A DNA stretch of 64,000 nucleotides. Source: Lasiodiplodia sp. COLG20. Its lineage: Eukaryota; Ascomycota; Dothideomycetes; Botryosphaeriales; Botryosphaeriaceae. The DNA is taken from positions 4,526,001-4,590,000 of the forward strand of contig VNWV01000001.1 in the NCBI GenBank assembly GCA_009801085.1, given 5' to 3'. Below, piece by piece: positions 1 through 11,370 of this stretch. The notes beneath the pieces are model-generated. The model was given only the letters and a program-made list of their open reading frames with translations, was not told where the DNA came from and made no database searches. Made by a program: the position numbers and the translations under genes. Each line of letters opens with the position of its first letter. Positions within the stretch are counted from its first letter, which is position 1.

Positions 1-591
1 GCACTCGAATCCGCCCCCCAGCAAGCAGTGTGTCGATTCGGCGTGCGTCCGCATCATCCTGGAAACGGCCTCCCGACCCGCTACGCTCAATGGACTTCCG
101 GCAGCGGCGGCGGGTGGCCTTCGTCGGATGAGCCTTCGAGCGAGCCACCGAGTGGCCTCACCACCGAAGCCCCTCAACACCATCTCCACACGTCATTGAT
201 CTGCATCGATGGCTCGCACATCGACGGCCTCCGGGTCGTGGTGGCACATTCTCGAGACCTCGCCCATGGACCGCCGGCGTCGGGACAAACAGGGGCGGCA
301 GAACGAGGCAGCATCCGATGGAAATTTCGCGATGTGCGCTTGCCCAACTGGCCGAACGCTCTGCTTGCTTCCTGTGTGTTCACGAGCGCCCCCCTGGGCA
401 CGGATCGAGCACCAGAGCCCCACTTTTAAACGTGGGAGTCCCCTGGAGACCGCCCCTATCCCTGCCGCTTTAGGCTCGCCGTCGATTGTTTAGTCCAGGA
501 TCATTCTTCTGAGCAAAAGCTCTGTGACGCTTCGGACAGACATAGCTTTATCCAGGATTGCACACGCTAGATCAGACACGCTGCTGGCACC
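1..591. promoter_or_regulatory. Upstream region of the UGP gene
   Basis: This stretch lies upstream of the UGP start codon. The last 100 bases form a plausible leader with the context GGCACC before the ATG. The overlapping open frames on both strands (for example about 28-429 plus and 174-423 minus) are Pro/Arg/Ser-rich, mutually exclusive and resemble nothing I know, so I do not call genes here. A gene reaching in from the left edge cannot be excluded. Confidence 0.4.
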
Positions 592-2159
592 ATGTCGTCT
601 TCCCACTTGCGTAAAGATGCTAATACTACTGACGTGAAGGCTTTCGAGAACACCTCGACGTCTGTTGCTGCCTCCCAGATGCGCAATGCCCTGAACAACC
701 TCGCCGATACCGTCAAGGACCCCGCCGAGAAGCAGGTACGTCGAATACTACACTATACAACGGAGCGAGATAATGACTAGTTTGGCAACAGCGGTTCGAG
801 ACGGAGATGGACAACTTCTTTGCCCTCTTCCGTCGCTACCTGAACGACAAGGCCAAGGGCAACGCGATTGAGTGGTCCCGCATCGCTCCTCCGAAGCCCG
901 AGCAGGTCGTCAGCTATGCCGACCTGCCCAACACCGAGTCCGTCGAGTTCCTCAAGAAGCTCGCCGTTGTCAAGCTCAACGGTGGTCTTGGTACCTCCAT
1001 GGGTTGCGTTGGCCCCAAGTCGGTCATCGAGGTCCGTGACGGCATGTCGTTCCTCGACCTGTCGGTCCGTCAGATCGAGTACCTGAACAGGACTTACGAT
1101 GTGAACGTTCCTTTCGTTCTCATGAACTCGTTCAACACCGACGCCGACACTGCCAACATCATCAAGAAGTACGAGGGTCACAACATCGACATCATGACCT
1201 TCAACCAGTCCAAGTACCCCCGTGTGCTCAAGGACTCGCTCCTCCCCGCTCCCAAGTCGGCCGACTCTCAGATCTCCGACTGGTACCCTCCGGGCCACGG
1301 TGACGTTTTCGAGTCGATGTACAACTCTGGCATCCTCGACAAGCTGATCGACCGCGGCATCGAGATCATCTTCCTGTCGAACGCCGACAACCTCGGCGCC
1401 GTCGTCGACCTGCGCATCCTGCAGCACATGGTCGAGACCGAGGCCGAGTACATCATGGAGCTGACGGACAAGACCAAGGCCGATGTCAAGGGTGGTACCA
1501 TCATCGACTACGAGGGCTCGGTCCGTCTTCTTGAAATCGCTCAGGTGCCCAAGGAGCACGTCAACGAGTTCAAGTCGATCAAGAAGTTCAAGTACTTCAA
1601 CACCAACAACATCTGGCTCAACCTCAAGGCCATCAAGCGTGTTGTTGAGAACAACGAGCTTGCCATGGAGATCATCCCCAACGGCAAGAGCATTCCGGCC
1701 GACAAGAAGGGCGAGGCCGACCTGTCTGTGCTCCAGCTCGAGACTGCCGTCGGTGCCGCCATCCGCCACTTCAACAACGCTCACGGTGTGAACGTTCCCA
1801 GGAGGCGCTTCCTGCCGGTCAAGACGTGCTCTGACCTCATGCTGGTCAAGTCGGACCTGTACACGCTGCAGCACGGTCAGCTCGTCATGGACCCCAACCG
1901 CTTCGGCCCTGCGCCTCTCATCAAGCTCGGCTCGGACTTCAAGAAGGTGTCGAGCTTCCAGTCGCGCATTCCTTCGATCCCCAAGATTGTCGAGCTTGAC
2001 CACCTGACGATCACGGGTGCGGTTAACCTCGGCCGTGGCGTCACGCTGAAGGGCACCGTCATCATCGTCGCGACGGAGGGCCAGACGATCGACATTCCTC
2101 CGGGATCGATCCTGGAGAACGTGGTTGTCCAGGGTAGCTTGCGCCTGCTGGAGCACTAG
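592..2159 (+). CDS. UGP1: UTP--glucose-1-phosphate uridylyltransferase
   Basis: The enzyme makes UDP-glucose from UTP and glucose-1-phosphate in the cytosol. This supplies glycogen, trehalose and cell-wall glucan synthesis. Two exons, 592-735 and 792-2159, are joined across a 56-nt GT..AG intron (phase 0) and give 503 residues, the usual size for fungal and animal UGPases. The nucleotide-binding signature [11 protein letters not shown] lies at about residues 110-120. It is followed by the family segments [17 protein letters not shown] and the active-site strip ending [12 protein letters not shown]. The C-terminus ([21 protein letters not shown] and on) is the left-handed beta-helix that mediates octamer formation in fungal UGPs. 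The ATG at 592 opens a Ser-rich N-terminal tail of about 25 residues, as in orthologues. The later ATG at 807 would lose part of the conserved N-terminal helix. Codon use is strongly C-ending, consistent with high expression. Identification is essentially certain. Confidence 0.97.
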
Positions 2160-2839
2160 AGGGTGAGCGGTGAAAAAAAATCAACGGGTGGATTGGACCA
2201 CGTAAAGTGGAATGAGAAACGCTGCATATGGCATGCAGACGGAAGTACATGTTGGCGAATGCTCTTTTTTAGTCTAGTGCACGTTTAATAGAAGCATGAT
2301 GAACGGTAACGGTTGTGCAACTTGTGTGTGAGGCGTGGTTGACTGCATGCGGTGGAGCGTGGGGAGGAGGCGGGGCGGGCCGTGGTGATGTCAGTGGGGT
2401 GGGCGGATGCCTTGGAGGCTCAGTCATCGTGGCCGTGGCTCAGTGGCCCGACGTGACGCAGGCGGGCGCAGGCAGAACCCAGGCAAATAGGCAGGCGCCG
2501 GAATGCAGAGAATGCAGGTGATGGGCGGCGGCGCAATCGGGGTGTGCAGGCGTGCATCGTGCGAGCCGGTAAGCCCTATAAACGGCGGCCGGCACCCAAA
2601 GCCAGGCGTGAGCCCGCTCAGCGCTCCCACCCGCGCAAGTCCAGTGCCAGCAGCGCACGCGGAACTGGAGCCAGCCTCCTCCGCGCGATTGACCGCGACC
2701 CGCTGATCGCCCCACGCGCCTCGTCTCCAGCGCGCCGAGCGGCCCTTGCAGCCCCGGGGTCAACCACCTACCTCGATTGCGCCCAGCTTCCCAGCCCTCA
2801 GTATACAGTACATGCGCGCATGCATGCAAGTGCGTCGGC
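2160..2839. other. Spacer between UGP1 and the next gene
   Basis: It contains the UGP1 3' untranslated region, with an AT-richer patch near 2265-2300 that may include the polyadenylation region. A GC-rich leader for the 2840 gene follows. No further gene is supported. Confidence 0.4.
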
Positions 2840-4937
2840 ATGGCTGCCACCACCTCCACCACGCCCGACGCCGCCACCAAAGAAGCGCAACAGTTCTGGG
2901 GCTATCTCTTCCGCCCTGACAAGTGCGGCACCGACCTTCTCAACCGCTTGCTCGAGGGCATAGCAATCTATGTGGTGCGCGCCCTCCGCTCTTTGCTCCC
3001 CGCCGCGCAAACTGACCAATAGATCCCAGGCCACCCATTTCGGGCCCACTGAGGACTGCGCCGACATCACGCCCACCCAGCTCGCCGGCTTCTACAAGGC
3101 CGTCGGCGGCGACTATGACGTTCTGTTTATCGATACGCCCGCCCCCTCCGTTGCCTTCATTTACAAGTCGCTTGGATGCCTACATTCGCTGCAGCCAGGA
3201 CCAGATTCCGATGGCTACAGTATTCCAACCGTACCAGCGCTCAAGCGCAAGGGCTTCATAACATGGCAAACCATACAGCTGCTCCTCGGCCCGGATGAGC
3301 ATGTGCCGTTCCTGCAGGGCGCTGTAGAGCACTTCGACATCGTCGACCCGGGTACCGGCAAAGTCTTCCCCAAGCTGCTGCCCAAGGAATCATTTCCAGA
3401 GAAGCCTGACGAGGACATGTTACGTTGGTACGAGAGCGTGTCAAACCGCTTGCGCGAGGAATGCGAGGCCGAGGAACAGCAGCAGCGCACTCGGGCGCAC
3501 CGGCCAGGACCGCCTGGCACCGGTGCCGATATTTTTGACAGCGATGCGTCCAACGACGAGCACTCTGCTGACGAGCGTACTGGTGCAGCTGCTTACTTTC
3601 GGAACCCGCTATATCGTGATCGCGGCGGTCGTCCCACCATAATCCGCCGCTTCTCCCGCGCTGACTACAAAGCTCGGTCTCCCCGCGAGTTTGTGCAGGA
3701 CCGCGGCCGTTTGGTTGCCGATACCATAAGCCGCCACCTTCGGACGCCTTGGAGCAGGTCTGACAAGCACGAAAAGCGCCGGAAGAGTCTTTCCGACAGA
3801 CCCAGCACTTCCCCGTATTCTGAAGACGGCGTAGGCGACTACGATGACGATGCGGAGCCCACCCCCACAGGCCCGCCTCCGAGGTACTCGCATCACGCTC
3901 ATGGATCTTCCAGCCCCAAGCCGCATCCTTCGCATAGGCAAAGAAATGGTCGGCGAAGAGGCAGTTTCCAGTATCACAGTGAAAGTTCTTCCGATTCTGA
4001 GGATATCCGCCGCTCTTCTGAACGTCTGCCAAAAGACCCTCGAATGCGCCCGAATCATCACGTTCCGCTTCGCCATCGCCGTAGTCACTCTCCACCCTCC
4101 TCGCCACGTGAGTATTTCCCGCCGTATGGCGAATATACCCATGGGAGGAGGTATAGCCACAACAACCATGGAATGTACCCGTACACGCATGTATCAAACA
4201 CGCACAGGCGCACAGACTCTGATCCCCCGCTTCGTGTTCCCAAGGAGCGCAGGGATCGGGCTGAAAGAAGCAGTCCACGCGAACGTGAGCATCACAGCCG
4301 TGACCGTGAGCGCGATCATGAGCGTGCAGACAGAGAAAACACACGCTCGAGCCCACGTGAACCCCGAGATCCTCGCGAGCAATTTGTCCCTTCGTCCTCT
4401 GCCACCCCACCGACCCCGCCACCAATCAAGACTTACTCGGGTACCAACCTATCGGCTTTAGGGAACAGCCATAACTCGTCCCGGCCCAGCCCGAGCGGTT
4501 TCAAGCCAACCACCGAGCCGCTCTTCGCAACTCAAGTGGCACACCTCCAACCTCCGCCCACCCAGCTGGGTCCGAATGGCCCCAGTGTCCCAACCGGGCC
4601 CGTTCAAGGCAGTCCCATAACCGGGCAATTTCCCCGTTCGGCGTACTACGGCGATCATCTTGCTCAACCACACGGCCGGCGGCCAAGCTATCCGCCGCGC
4701 GGCGTCTCGGCTACAGGCGTGGATCGAATGCCACTCCCTGCCAGAGCTCAGAGCGTGCGTTATCCCGGTGCGGCGTCACCGCGCTGGGCCGGTAGCAGAA
4801 ATAGTAGCATCGAAAGAGATGCACCCTTCAGAGAGTCGCGAAGAGAAAGAGCCAGCGGGCACAGATATGTGCAGGGTGTCGGTGGTTCGTTAGATGGGGT
4901 GGGCGGACGGAGATACCCGGTTGAAGGACGCTATTGA
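2840..4937 (+). CDS. Conserved fungal protein (DUF7514-like N-terminus) with long basic disordered tail
   Basis: I infer two exons, about 2840-2974 and 3030-4937, with a 55-nt intron using the CCCAG acceptor at 3029; the nearer TAG acceptor breaks the frame. A donor three bases earlier (2972) is also in frame. The product is about 680 residues. Residues 15-170 form a compact domain (QFWGYLFRPDKC, LAGFYKAVGGDYDVLF, a FITWQTIQLLLGPDEHVPFL segment, then a PKESFPEKPDEDMLRWYE stretch). I associate this pattern with the fungal domain catalogued as DUF7514; that label is from memory and not checked. From about residue 230 to the end the chain is low-complexity, rich in Arg, Ser, His, Pro and Asp with many RDRE/RSSPRE-like repeats, typical of an intrinsically disordered RNA-associated or scaffold tail. 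No signal peptide or membrane segment is seen. The molecular function is unknown. Confidence 0.85.
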
Positions 4938-6563
4938 TAGAGGCAAGATTGGGGGGAATGCTTGACTGTTTTCCGCTTTTTTATGACGGGTACTAGGGTT
5001 TCGTAATCTTGCGGTAAGGCTCTCGGAATGACGGAAGCTGAAGGACCTTTGACACGACAATTACGAGTGCTTCTAATGCATCTCACGAAGCGACTGTGAC
5101 GACGGAACGAAGGCACAACAGGCGTGTCTGGATTATGGATGGCTATCAAGGTTTGTGCTACGGCATGATTCATCGCCCTTCTTGACTGCATCTTCATATC
5201 ATTAATTTTTTTCTTTCTCGTTCCAATATCTTTTTTCTATCGTCATTTCTCTTCTTTTCGGCAAACACTTTTATAAAGGCATCTGATACCAATTAGCAGT
5301 TGACTTGATCTTGGTAAGACGAGAGACTCTTTTTTTTTTTCGGCAAAGCGTCCACAGAGACAAGGACCATAGCGAGCATGGCGTTCCTTTTTTTTTTCTG
5401 TGGCGTTTCATTCACTACACGGTCTTGAGCGCACGTTTGGGTACTTGAGATTTGTATCCCGCATGCGGATTTGGGGATTCACCAATTGGAAGGAACGAAG
5501 AGAAGGTGGATGTTACCCACGTGTAATAGCTTCTAGCCTCACGGCCCAACATACGTATGTTCTCTTTATATTCATGTATGAGGAAGATGGCTCTCGGCTT
5601 TCTGGTGGTTGATCGACTGCGAAATTGTGTGGTGTGCTAAGTGACAGTACGCGTATGGATTTTTGTCTTCCATGCAATTCAAGATGTAAGAGGTATTTAA
5701 GGGAGTAATCTTCTCCAGTGACGCTTCCAAGGAGTAACTTTGGGTAATTCAGACTTCGGTTGCGTAAAAATGCAGAGACCACATCCCAAAGCCACGCCTT
5801 TCCCCAGCCCAAACACAACTATGATATTTGCCACACGGTTTTCATGCAAGATTAGGTATCGAACAAGGTATCATTTTTTCTATTTCATTAACAAGTGCAA
5901 ATTACATATGTTGGTACGCAAGGAGTCCCACTTGCTGTAGGGTGTCTCTGGAGAGCAAGAAGTGAGAACTATGAAGGTCCTATCTTTTTTGCAACTTTGA
6001 ATGATCTGCCGAGGCAGAGCTGTATATCCCAGCCCACAGTCTACTTTGCCACAAGACGCAACAAAAGCAGACTGCTCCCCGTAAGAGGACTTGTGATGAC
6101 TCCGAACGGAGCAAGTAGCCGGTATACAGTTGCGTTAAGAAATTCGAGGAAGGGTCGACGGCACTGTTGTCAACAATGCAGCTCAGGTATCAAGCGGGCC
6201 GCCAGCTGGAAACACATGTGGTGCGCCATTTGCACTGTGCCAGCTGACCAGCGAGCGGGGGATCGAGGCGCCGCCTGTGCCTTGAGAGGTGAAGCAGCGG
6301 GCGATGTGTGATGGGGTGAGAAAAAACGCGAGGCGGTCGCGCCGGGGCTGTCGCGCTAATGCCCGCTAGCGCGTGGCTGACTCAGCTACCTTCCGTCATT
6401 CTCTTTGTAGCTTTCGCCAAGCCGCAGCAACGACCTTTACCCTCGACCACGCGCGACGACCGCCTCCATCCGCACCACGCGCGACTCGACAACTCCGCAT
6501 CGCCGGCTTGCGTCGCATTATTTCCCTGCTTCTGCTCCCCCAACTTCCGAACGCGCCGACACC
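4938..6563. other. Intergenic region, no gene supported
   Basis: The left part is AT-richer 3' flank with T-runs (5329-5340, 5389-5398). The last 150 bases before 6564 are a C-rich pyrimidine leader typical of fungal promoters. Open frames at 5400-5612, 5740-5940 and 5895-6311 lack protein-like composition. Confidence 0.4.
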
Positions 6564-8077
6564 ATGGGCAAGAAGAAGAGAAACCACCCCGACGTCGAGG
6601 AGATCCTCAACCGGCCGTGGTGCTACTACTGCGAGCGCGACTTCGATGACCTCAAGATCTTGATCAACCACCAGAAGGCCAAGCACTTCAAGTGCGAGAA
6701 ATGCGGTCGCCGCCTGAACACCGCTGGAGGTGAGCTCACACAGTCCCTATCGCGGATTGAACTGACGCATTGTAGGTCTCAATGTCCACATGACGCAGGT
6801 CCACAAAGAGACTCTCACCCAAGTTGAGAATGCGCTGCCCAACCGCCAGGGCCTCGACTTCGAGATCTTCGGCATGGAAGGCGTCCCCGAAGATGTCATG
6901 CAAGCCCACCAACAACGCGTCCTTCAGCAGTTCTACGAGCAGCAGGCTGAACGCCGCGCCGCCACCGGCAACCCTCCGCCCGGCTCTACGCCCACTGGTG
7001 GCGCGCCGCAGCCCAAGAAGCCCAAGGTTGAGACGAAGGAGGATCTCAAGGCTCGCTTGGCTGCCCACAAGGCAAAGAAGGCTCAGGAGGCAGCTGGAGG
7101 AAGCAGTGGAGACGTCACCCCGCTAGGACAAGGTGGCCAGAGTCCGGCCGTAGCTCAGAGTCCCACAGCTTTCGTGAGTGCCCCCAGCCATTCCTATTGC
7201 TGTCAAAGATCAACGCAGACACTGACCGAGTCACACCATGTAGCCCGGTGCTCAGCAGTACCCCCCGCAGCAGATGTCGTTCTCGAGCCCTCCTACCAAC
7301 CCGGCTCAAGCCGCTTATGCGCAGCCTTACGGTCAGCCCGGTTACTCCCCGTCCCAGGCTTACAACCCCCAGCCCTTCCCTCAGCAGCCTGGCTATGGTG
7401 CTCAGCCGTTCAGCCCTAACGCATCTTCCCCCTTCCCAGGCCAGCCTTTCGCCCAGCCCGGCGCTCAGCCGTTTCAGTCTCCGTTTCAAGCTGGTCCGCC
7501 TCGTCAGCAGAACTCGGGCTCACCGCCGGTAACCCTGCCCTACGGCGCACACCAGCCTCCGAGTCGCACCCCGCCGAACAACGGCCACCCTCCGCCCAGG
7601 CAGGGAAGCTTGCCTGCTGCACCTGGCTTGCCCCAGCGCCCGGCTTTCGGTGCTCCGCAGGTCAACCAGTACCAGCTGCAGCAGATGCATCAGGGACACG
7701 TCCCGCCTTCCGTCACCGGTCACCCTGCGTCCGCTCAGCCCAATGGTCACCCCACACAAGTTCCGCAGAGCTCGATTCCCGGCCTCGAGCAGTCTGTTGA
7801 TGATCTCATTGCCAGTGCTGGCAAGTTGAGTGAAGCTCCTAAGACTGCTGAGTCCGAACGTGCGAAGAAGGACGAGGAGGCCCCCAAGGCCAAGAAGGAA
7901 GTCAAGCTTGTCTACTCTGATGATGAAGTGAGCCCGGAGGAGAAGATGGCGAAGCTAGCCAGGTACGCATTTAATCCCGCCGAGAGACAACAGGATGAGA
8001 AGGTGGTTGGCTCGCTTGAACCCCCCGTCACTGGCGTGGTTACTGGACAAGATGACGTACACGACCCATCGGGATAG
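6564..8077 (+). CDS. BuGZ/ZNF207-type C2H2 zinc-finger protein
   Basis: Three exons, 6564-6729, 6776-7173 and 7244-8077, encode 465 residues. The first 65 residues carry two C2H2 fingers: Cys20/Cys23/His36/His41 in [20 protein letters not shown], then Cys44/Cys47 with histidines in [10 protein letters not shown]. They are followed by the family segment [14 protein letters not shown]. This order matches animal ZNF207 (BuGZ), a microtubule-associated Bub3 partner at kinetochores and in splicing. Residues about 150-350 are Pro/Gln-rich low complexity, as in BuGZ, which uses such a region for phase separation. Near the C-terminus [19 protein letters not shown] (about residues 411-429) resembles the GLEBS motif that binds Bub3. 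The start is fixed by the MGKKKR opening shared with orthologues. A possible fourth intron (donor gtacgc at 7962) is rejected because the unspliced frame keeps a sensible DDVHDPSG end. Confidence 0.93.
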
Positions 8078-9376
8078 GTATTTCTTCGGTGCGGCTTCTC
8101 AGATGTTCGCTTGTGTCTTTGGGCACAAGTGAGCAGGGTTTGGGCCACGGACGAAAAGCCACAACCAGCAAGATTCACAGCACTTGGCCCTTTTCTGGTA
8201 CAGCTAAGCCGCTACTTCCTTCGACATGATTTTTTTGCGCACAACTTCGGCGGCCGGCTGCAGGAGATGGACAAAATCAGCTGAGAACAGCTAAGTTTGC
8301 TGGCATTGAGTTCCTTCCGACATGCTGTTCTAACCACGGCCGAGGGTTTATTTGCACGATCACGCGGCGATAAGGAACACGGCGAACGTAGACGGCACTC
8401 CATTACAACAACTGCATAAAAGAACACCGTCGGTTAGTCTTCACAAAATCTGTCCCTTTTGGGCAGAGGCTGATGGTCGACTGTGGTCCAGCTACGGACG
8501 GCGGCGCTTATGGCGTTTCGGCGACAGAGCGAGCTCCTTCATATCCCCATCTCTTTTTTTCCTTCCCCACATGTAAGTCTTAAAAACGGTTGGTTCCTTT
8601 CCATAGCTTCTCTCGTGCTTTCCTGGCGCCAGAGCCTCTGCAGGGACTTCCACCAATTGGAGCGGGCTGCATCCTACACCGTGAGTGACATTTCTTCATT
8701 TGGTGCAATGCTTGTTCTTGAATATTCAACCGCGATTGGCGCCTTTGGCGCGCGGTCTTGGGTAACCATTATCTTTGTTCCTTGTGTCCGAGCCACCTTT
8801 TCAGTCTCAGAATAGGTTTGTTGTATTTGCTCTTCCCAACATTAAACCCCTTATGTTCTTAGCTGTGGCACTCGATACGTAAATATTGGGTATATCTGCA
8901 TATATCATAACAAGAACGTATTTAGACTTAAGGACCCCCCTCTGCATGCTGCTTGGTGCGTGCCCTACCATTGCTACCTGGGAATCCGTTGGGAGACTAA
9001 GCCTTCCGGCTCTGCAATTTAGTATAGTGCAGTAGACTCTTGCTTCCGATGTCTGCTCTTGCCCACAGAAACCTCGCGGTCTAGTAAGGTATAGTTGGAT
9101 ACAAGAATTTAAAGCTGAGATTGTTGATTTGTACAGAATGCAGCACAGCGGCCGCGGTATTCCATGTCCCAGAACGGATTCATCGTGTGGTTGAAGCATA
9201 GTATGGGTTTCGTGATTCTTGACTTCATTCCCCTACTGACTGATGTGCATTGCAAACGCTCCAATCCCGTTCCTTATTCAACACGAGTCTCCTGTATCAG
9301 TCTTACTTAGACCCAGGCTAGGCTCCAACGTATAGTTCGGTTCCTTCTTCTTCATCGCCTATTTATTCGTTAGATG

Positions 9377-9646
9377 TTAGCACCTTCGGCCCCAAGGGAA
9401 AATAGGAAGAGAAACCATGAACCGTGGGTAGACCGTACCAATACGGACTCGGCCACCGAACAAATTTACCCAAAAATCACAAATGCGTAACCAATTGCGG
9501 CGGACGAAGAGGGTTGCACAAGGCATGATGACCATAGACAAAAGGCTAAGCAGCGCCAGTATGGCTTCGGTGGACCATTCCGAATCGTTGCTGTTTAAAC
9601 GTTGAGCACGTCGGTTAAGTGGGGCTAAGGTCGAAAGAAAGGGCAT
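9377..9646 (-). CDS. Possible small single-pass membrane protein
   Basis: An uninterrupted 89-residue frame with an ATG start. It has a polar N-terminus, a Trp-Ser-Thr-Glu lead-in and one strongly hydrophobic segment (AILALLSLLSMVIMPCATLF, about residues 29-48), then a basic patch RRNW. Such short proteins with one membrane helix followed by Arg/Lys are common among lineage-specific fungal genes. I do not recognise it. There is no neighbour evidence, and a chance frame is quite possible. Confidence 0.25.
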   Translation of the reverse strand: MPFLSTLAPLNRRAQRLNSNDSEWSTEAILALLSLLSMVIMPCATLFVRRNWLRICDFWVNLFGGRVRIGTVYPRFMVSLPIFPWGRRC

Positions 9647-10059
9647 GGTGACTATGCCGTAACCACCGCCTGAGACTATCTCCAGACCATAAATAACTTA
9701 GTATATTACCCACATTATTCTCTTTGTTTTACATACTAGTGATTATGAAGTCTCAGATGCGGATGCCTTTCTTTTGTGCAGTGACATGCGGTGTCAGTGT
9801 CGGTAAGTTGTAACGGTAAGCTCCTTCCACTAGGCTTCTGAGTCGCCTAGCAGGTCGGGTGAACCGTAGGGTTTACCCTGAAGAGACAAGAGTAGGGCGA
9901 CAATGATTGGACAAGTGAAGTATCACGTGGTTGTGCGATGCACAGTGAACCGGTTACCTCTAAACCAATAGGATTGGATTAGAACTTTGAGTTGACCACG
10001 GAGGGCTTAATGTCTGGCCAATGAGTGTGTATATATACTGTAGGAAAGCTAGTTACAAT

Positions 10060-10116
10060 CTGGATCATTTCTCTGGATCATTTCTCTGGATCATGGTGTT
10101 GGATCATTCATGATCC
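10060..10116. repeat. 13-bp tandem repeat ending in a palindrome
   Basis: Three copies of a 13-bp unit built on CTCTGGATCATTT are followed by GGATCATTCATGATCC, a near-perfect palindrome. It lies 80 bp left of a MITE. Confidence 0.75.
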
Positions 10117-10195
10117 AAAGTGGGTCCTTACGTGACCCGGGCGCTTGGGGCATCTTTCTAGAACCCGGCTTCTGACTTTGCCGAACAATTGTATG

Positions 10196-10433
10196 TACAG
10201 TCCCCTCTCGCGACCGATGGCTAGCGTGGATTTGTTTTTTTCTCATATCATGGGTAGTTGAAGCTATCGTCCGGACGTATATGTAAAATTTTTAATTCGA
10301 CATTCTCGTCCGGATGATAGCTTCACCTACCCACATATGTTAACTTCCCTAAGGTAGAGCTGGGCATAGTTACGTTATATTCTACACCCCTGCTTTTCTT
10401 CGCGCTAGCCATCGGCTGCGAGAGGGGGCTGTA
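10196..10433 (+). mobile_element. MITE, full copy 1 (Tc1/mariner-like ends)
   Basis: The 238-bp element (TA included) begins TACAGTCCCCTCTCGC and ends GCGAGAGGGGGCTGTA. Its terminal inverted repeats of about 31 bp differ at three positions. TA at both ends fits a TA target duplication, as in the Tc1/mariner superfamily. Inside lies a second inverted repeat (about 10255-10283 against 10307-10335) built on GAAGCTATCGTCCGGACG. There is no coding capacity, so it is non-autonomous. Related copies are at 34284, 45000 and 60461; the copy at 60461 is in the same orientation. Confidence 0.88.
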
Positions 10434-11370
10434 ATGTCGACCTGTATCTTGCCCGTTCCCCTCGATTGTCTGCTTTCTGGCCTCCTGCCTTCTTGCGCTA
10501 ATGCGAGAGGATAATCCGTCTAGACCATCGGTCCTCGCTTTTGATTTGCGGGCTCTCGTCCCGTCGTCATATTTTCTTTTTCTTCTTTCGATAATTTCGT
10601 TTCCGCCTCTATTGATTGACTCAGCTTCCTGCCGGCATACTTCTATCTCTTCTTACGTGGAAAAGCAAATTGAGAACAAAATCTTGTCCACAAACAGTGA
10701 TGGCGCCACTTTGAGGATCAGGCGTGAAATACTGGAGGCGCTCACTCACTATATTTCAAGCCCCGAACTTCAGATAGCCACTCGACGCCGATTCGTCCCG
10801 CTGGCTCGAAGTAGAAAGATACCGAGTGTTGATTGCACTCGGCCGCCTAATTGACACGTTGTTAATAGAATGTGTCACATGTCATATGATTCAGATAAAA
10901 AGTGACGGCTGACAACTTTCGGTTCTTCATAATGGACTTAGAACTCAAAAACCAGATGTTGTCTTTTAATTGCAGACCTCACATCCGCATTCAAAGCACG
11001 AAGTTTAACTGGCCATAAATATGGCTCTCTCACCCTGGAAGAAGTCCGAACTTTCGAAGCAACGAAAAAGATACAGCTCAAAACTTTATTACTGGCGCAT
11101 TGGGTCTCAATCGTAGGAATTATATCGACGTACATAAGCATGCCAAGAAAATAGATATCCTAGAAAACTACGTTAAAAAATCATCCCGAGCCAGCATTGG
11201 TCAACGGGGAGGCCTACAAAATATCTATGTTTCTTGATATGTTGGGTTCTATCTGATCTATCTTGTCTCTGGTGCACCCGGCCCTCTCTTTCCCTGACTC
11301 GAAAAAGATTAAGAACTGGTCATCCGTCCCAAGAAACATAAGCCTACAATCTCCGCAAAAAAAACATACT
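10434..11370. other. Intergenic region right of the MITE
   Basis: A 117-residue open frame at 10501-10854 has an N-terminal hydrophobic stretch (YFLFLLSIISFPPLLI) but otherwise no recognisable features; I treat it as doubtful. The rest is AT-rich 3' flank of the minus-strand gene starting at 12588. Confidence 0.35.

Larger units (their letters stand above)
8078..10195. other. Intergenic region left of the MITE
   Basis: About 2.1 kb with no confident gene. It holds the 3' flank of the BuGZ-like gene, one possible small membrane protein on the minus strand (9377-9646, separate entry), and a short tandem repeat at 10060-10116. The plus-strand open frame at 8483-8815 has no recognisable features. 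Confidence 0.4.

Noticed and set aside
777..2156. 459-residue open frame antisense to UGP1
   Set aside because: It is an Asp/Val/Leu/Arg-rich mirror of C-ending codons in UGP1. It has no features of its own, and the sense strand is certain.
3256..4425. 389-residue minus-strand frame over the 2840 gene
   Set aside because: It overlaps an established sense gene, has random-looking composition and no domain.
7962..7993. Possible fourth intron in the BuGZ-like gene
   Set aside because: Although GTACGC and ACAACAG fit splice sites, removing the segment deletes the Tyr of the GLEBS-like motif and shifts the frame away from the sensible C-terminus.
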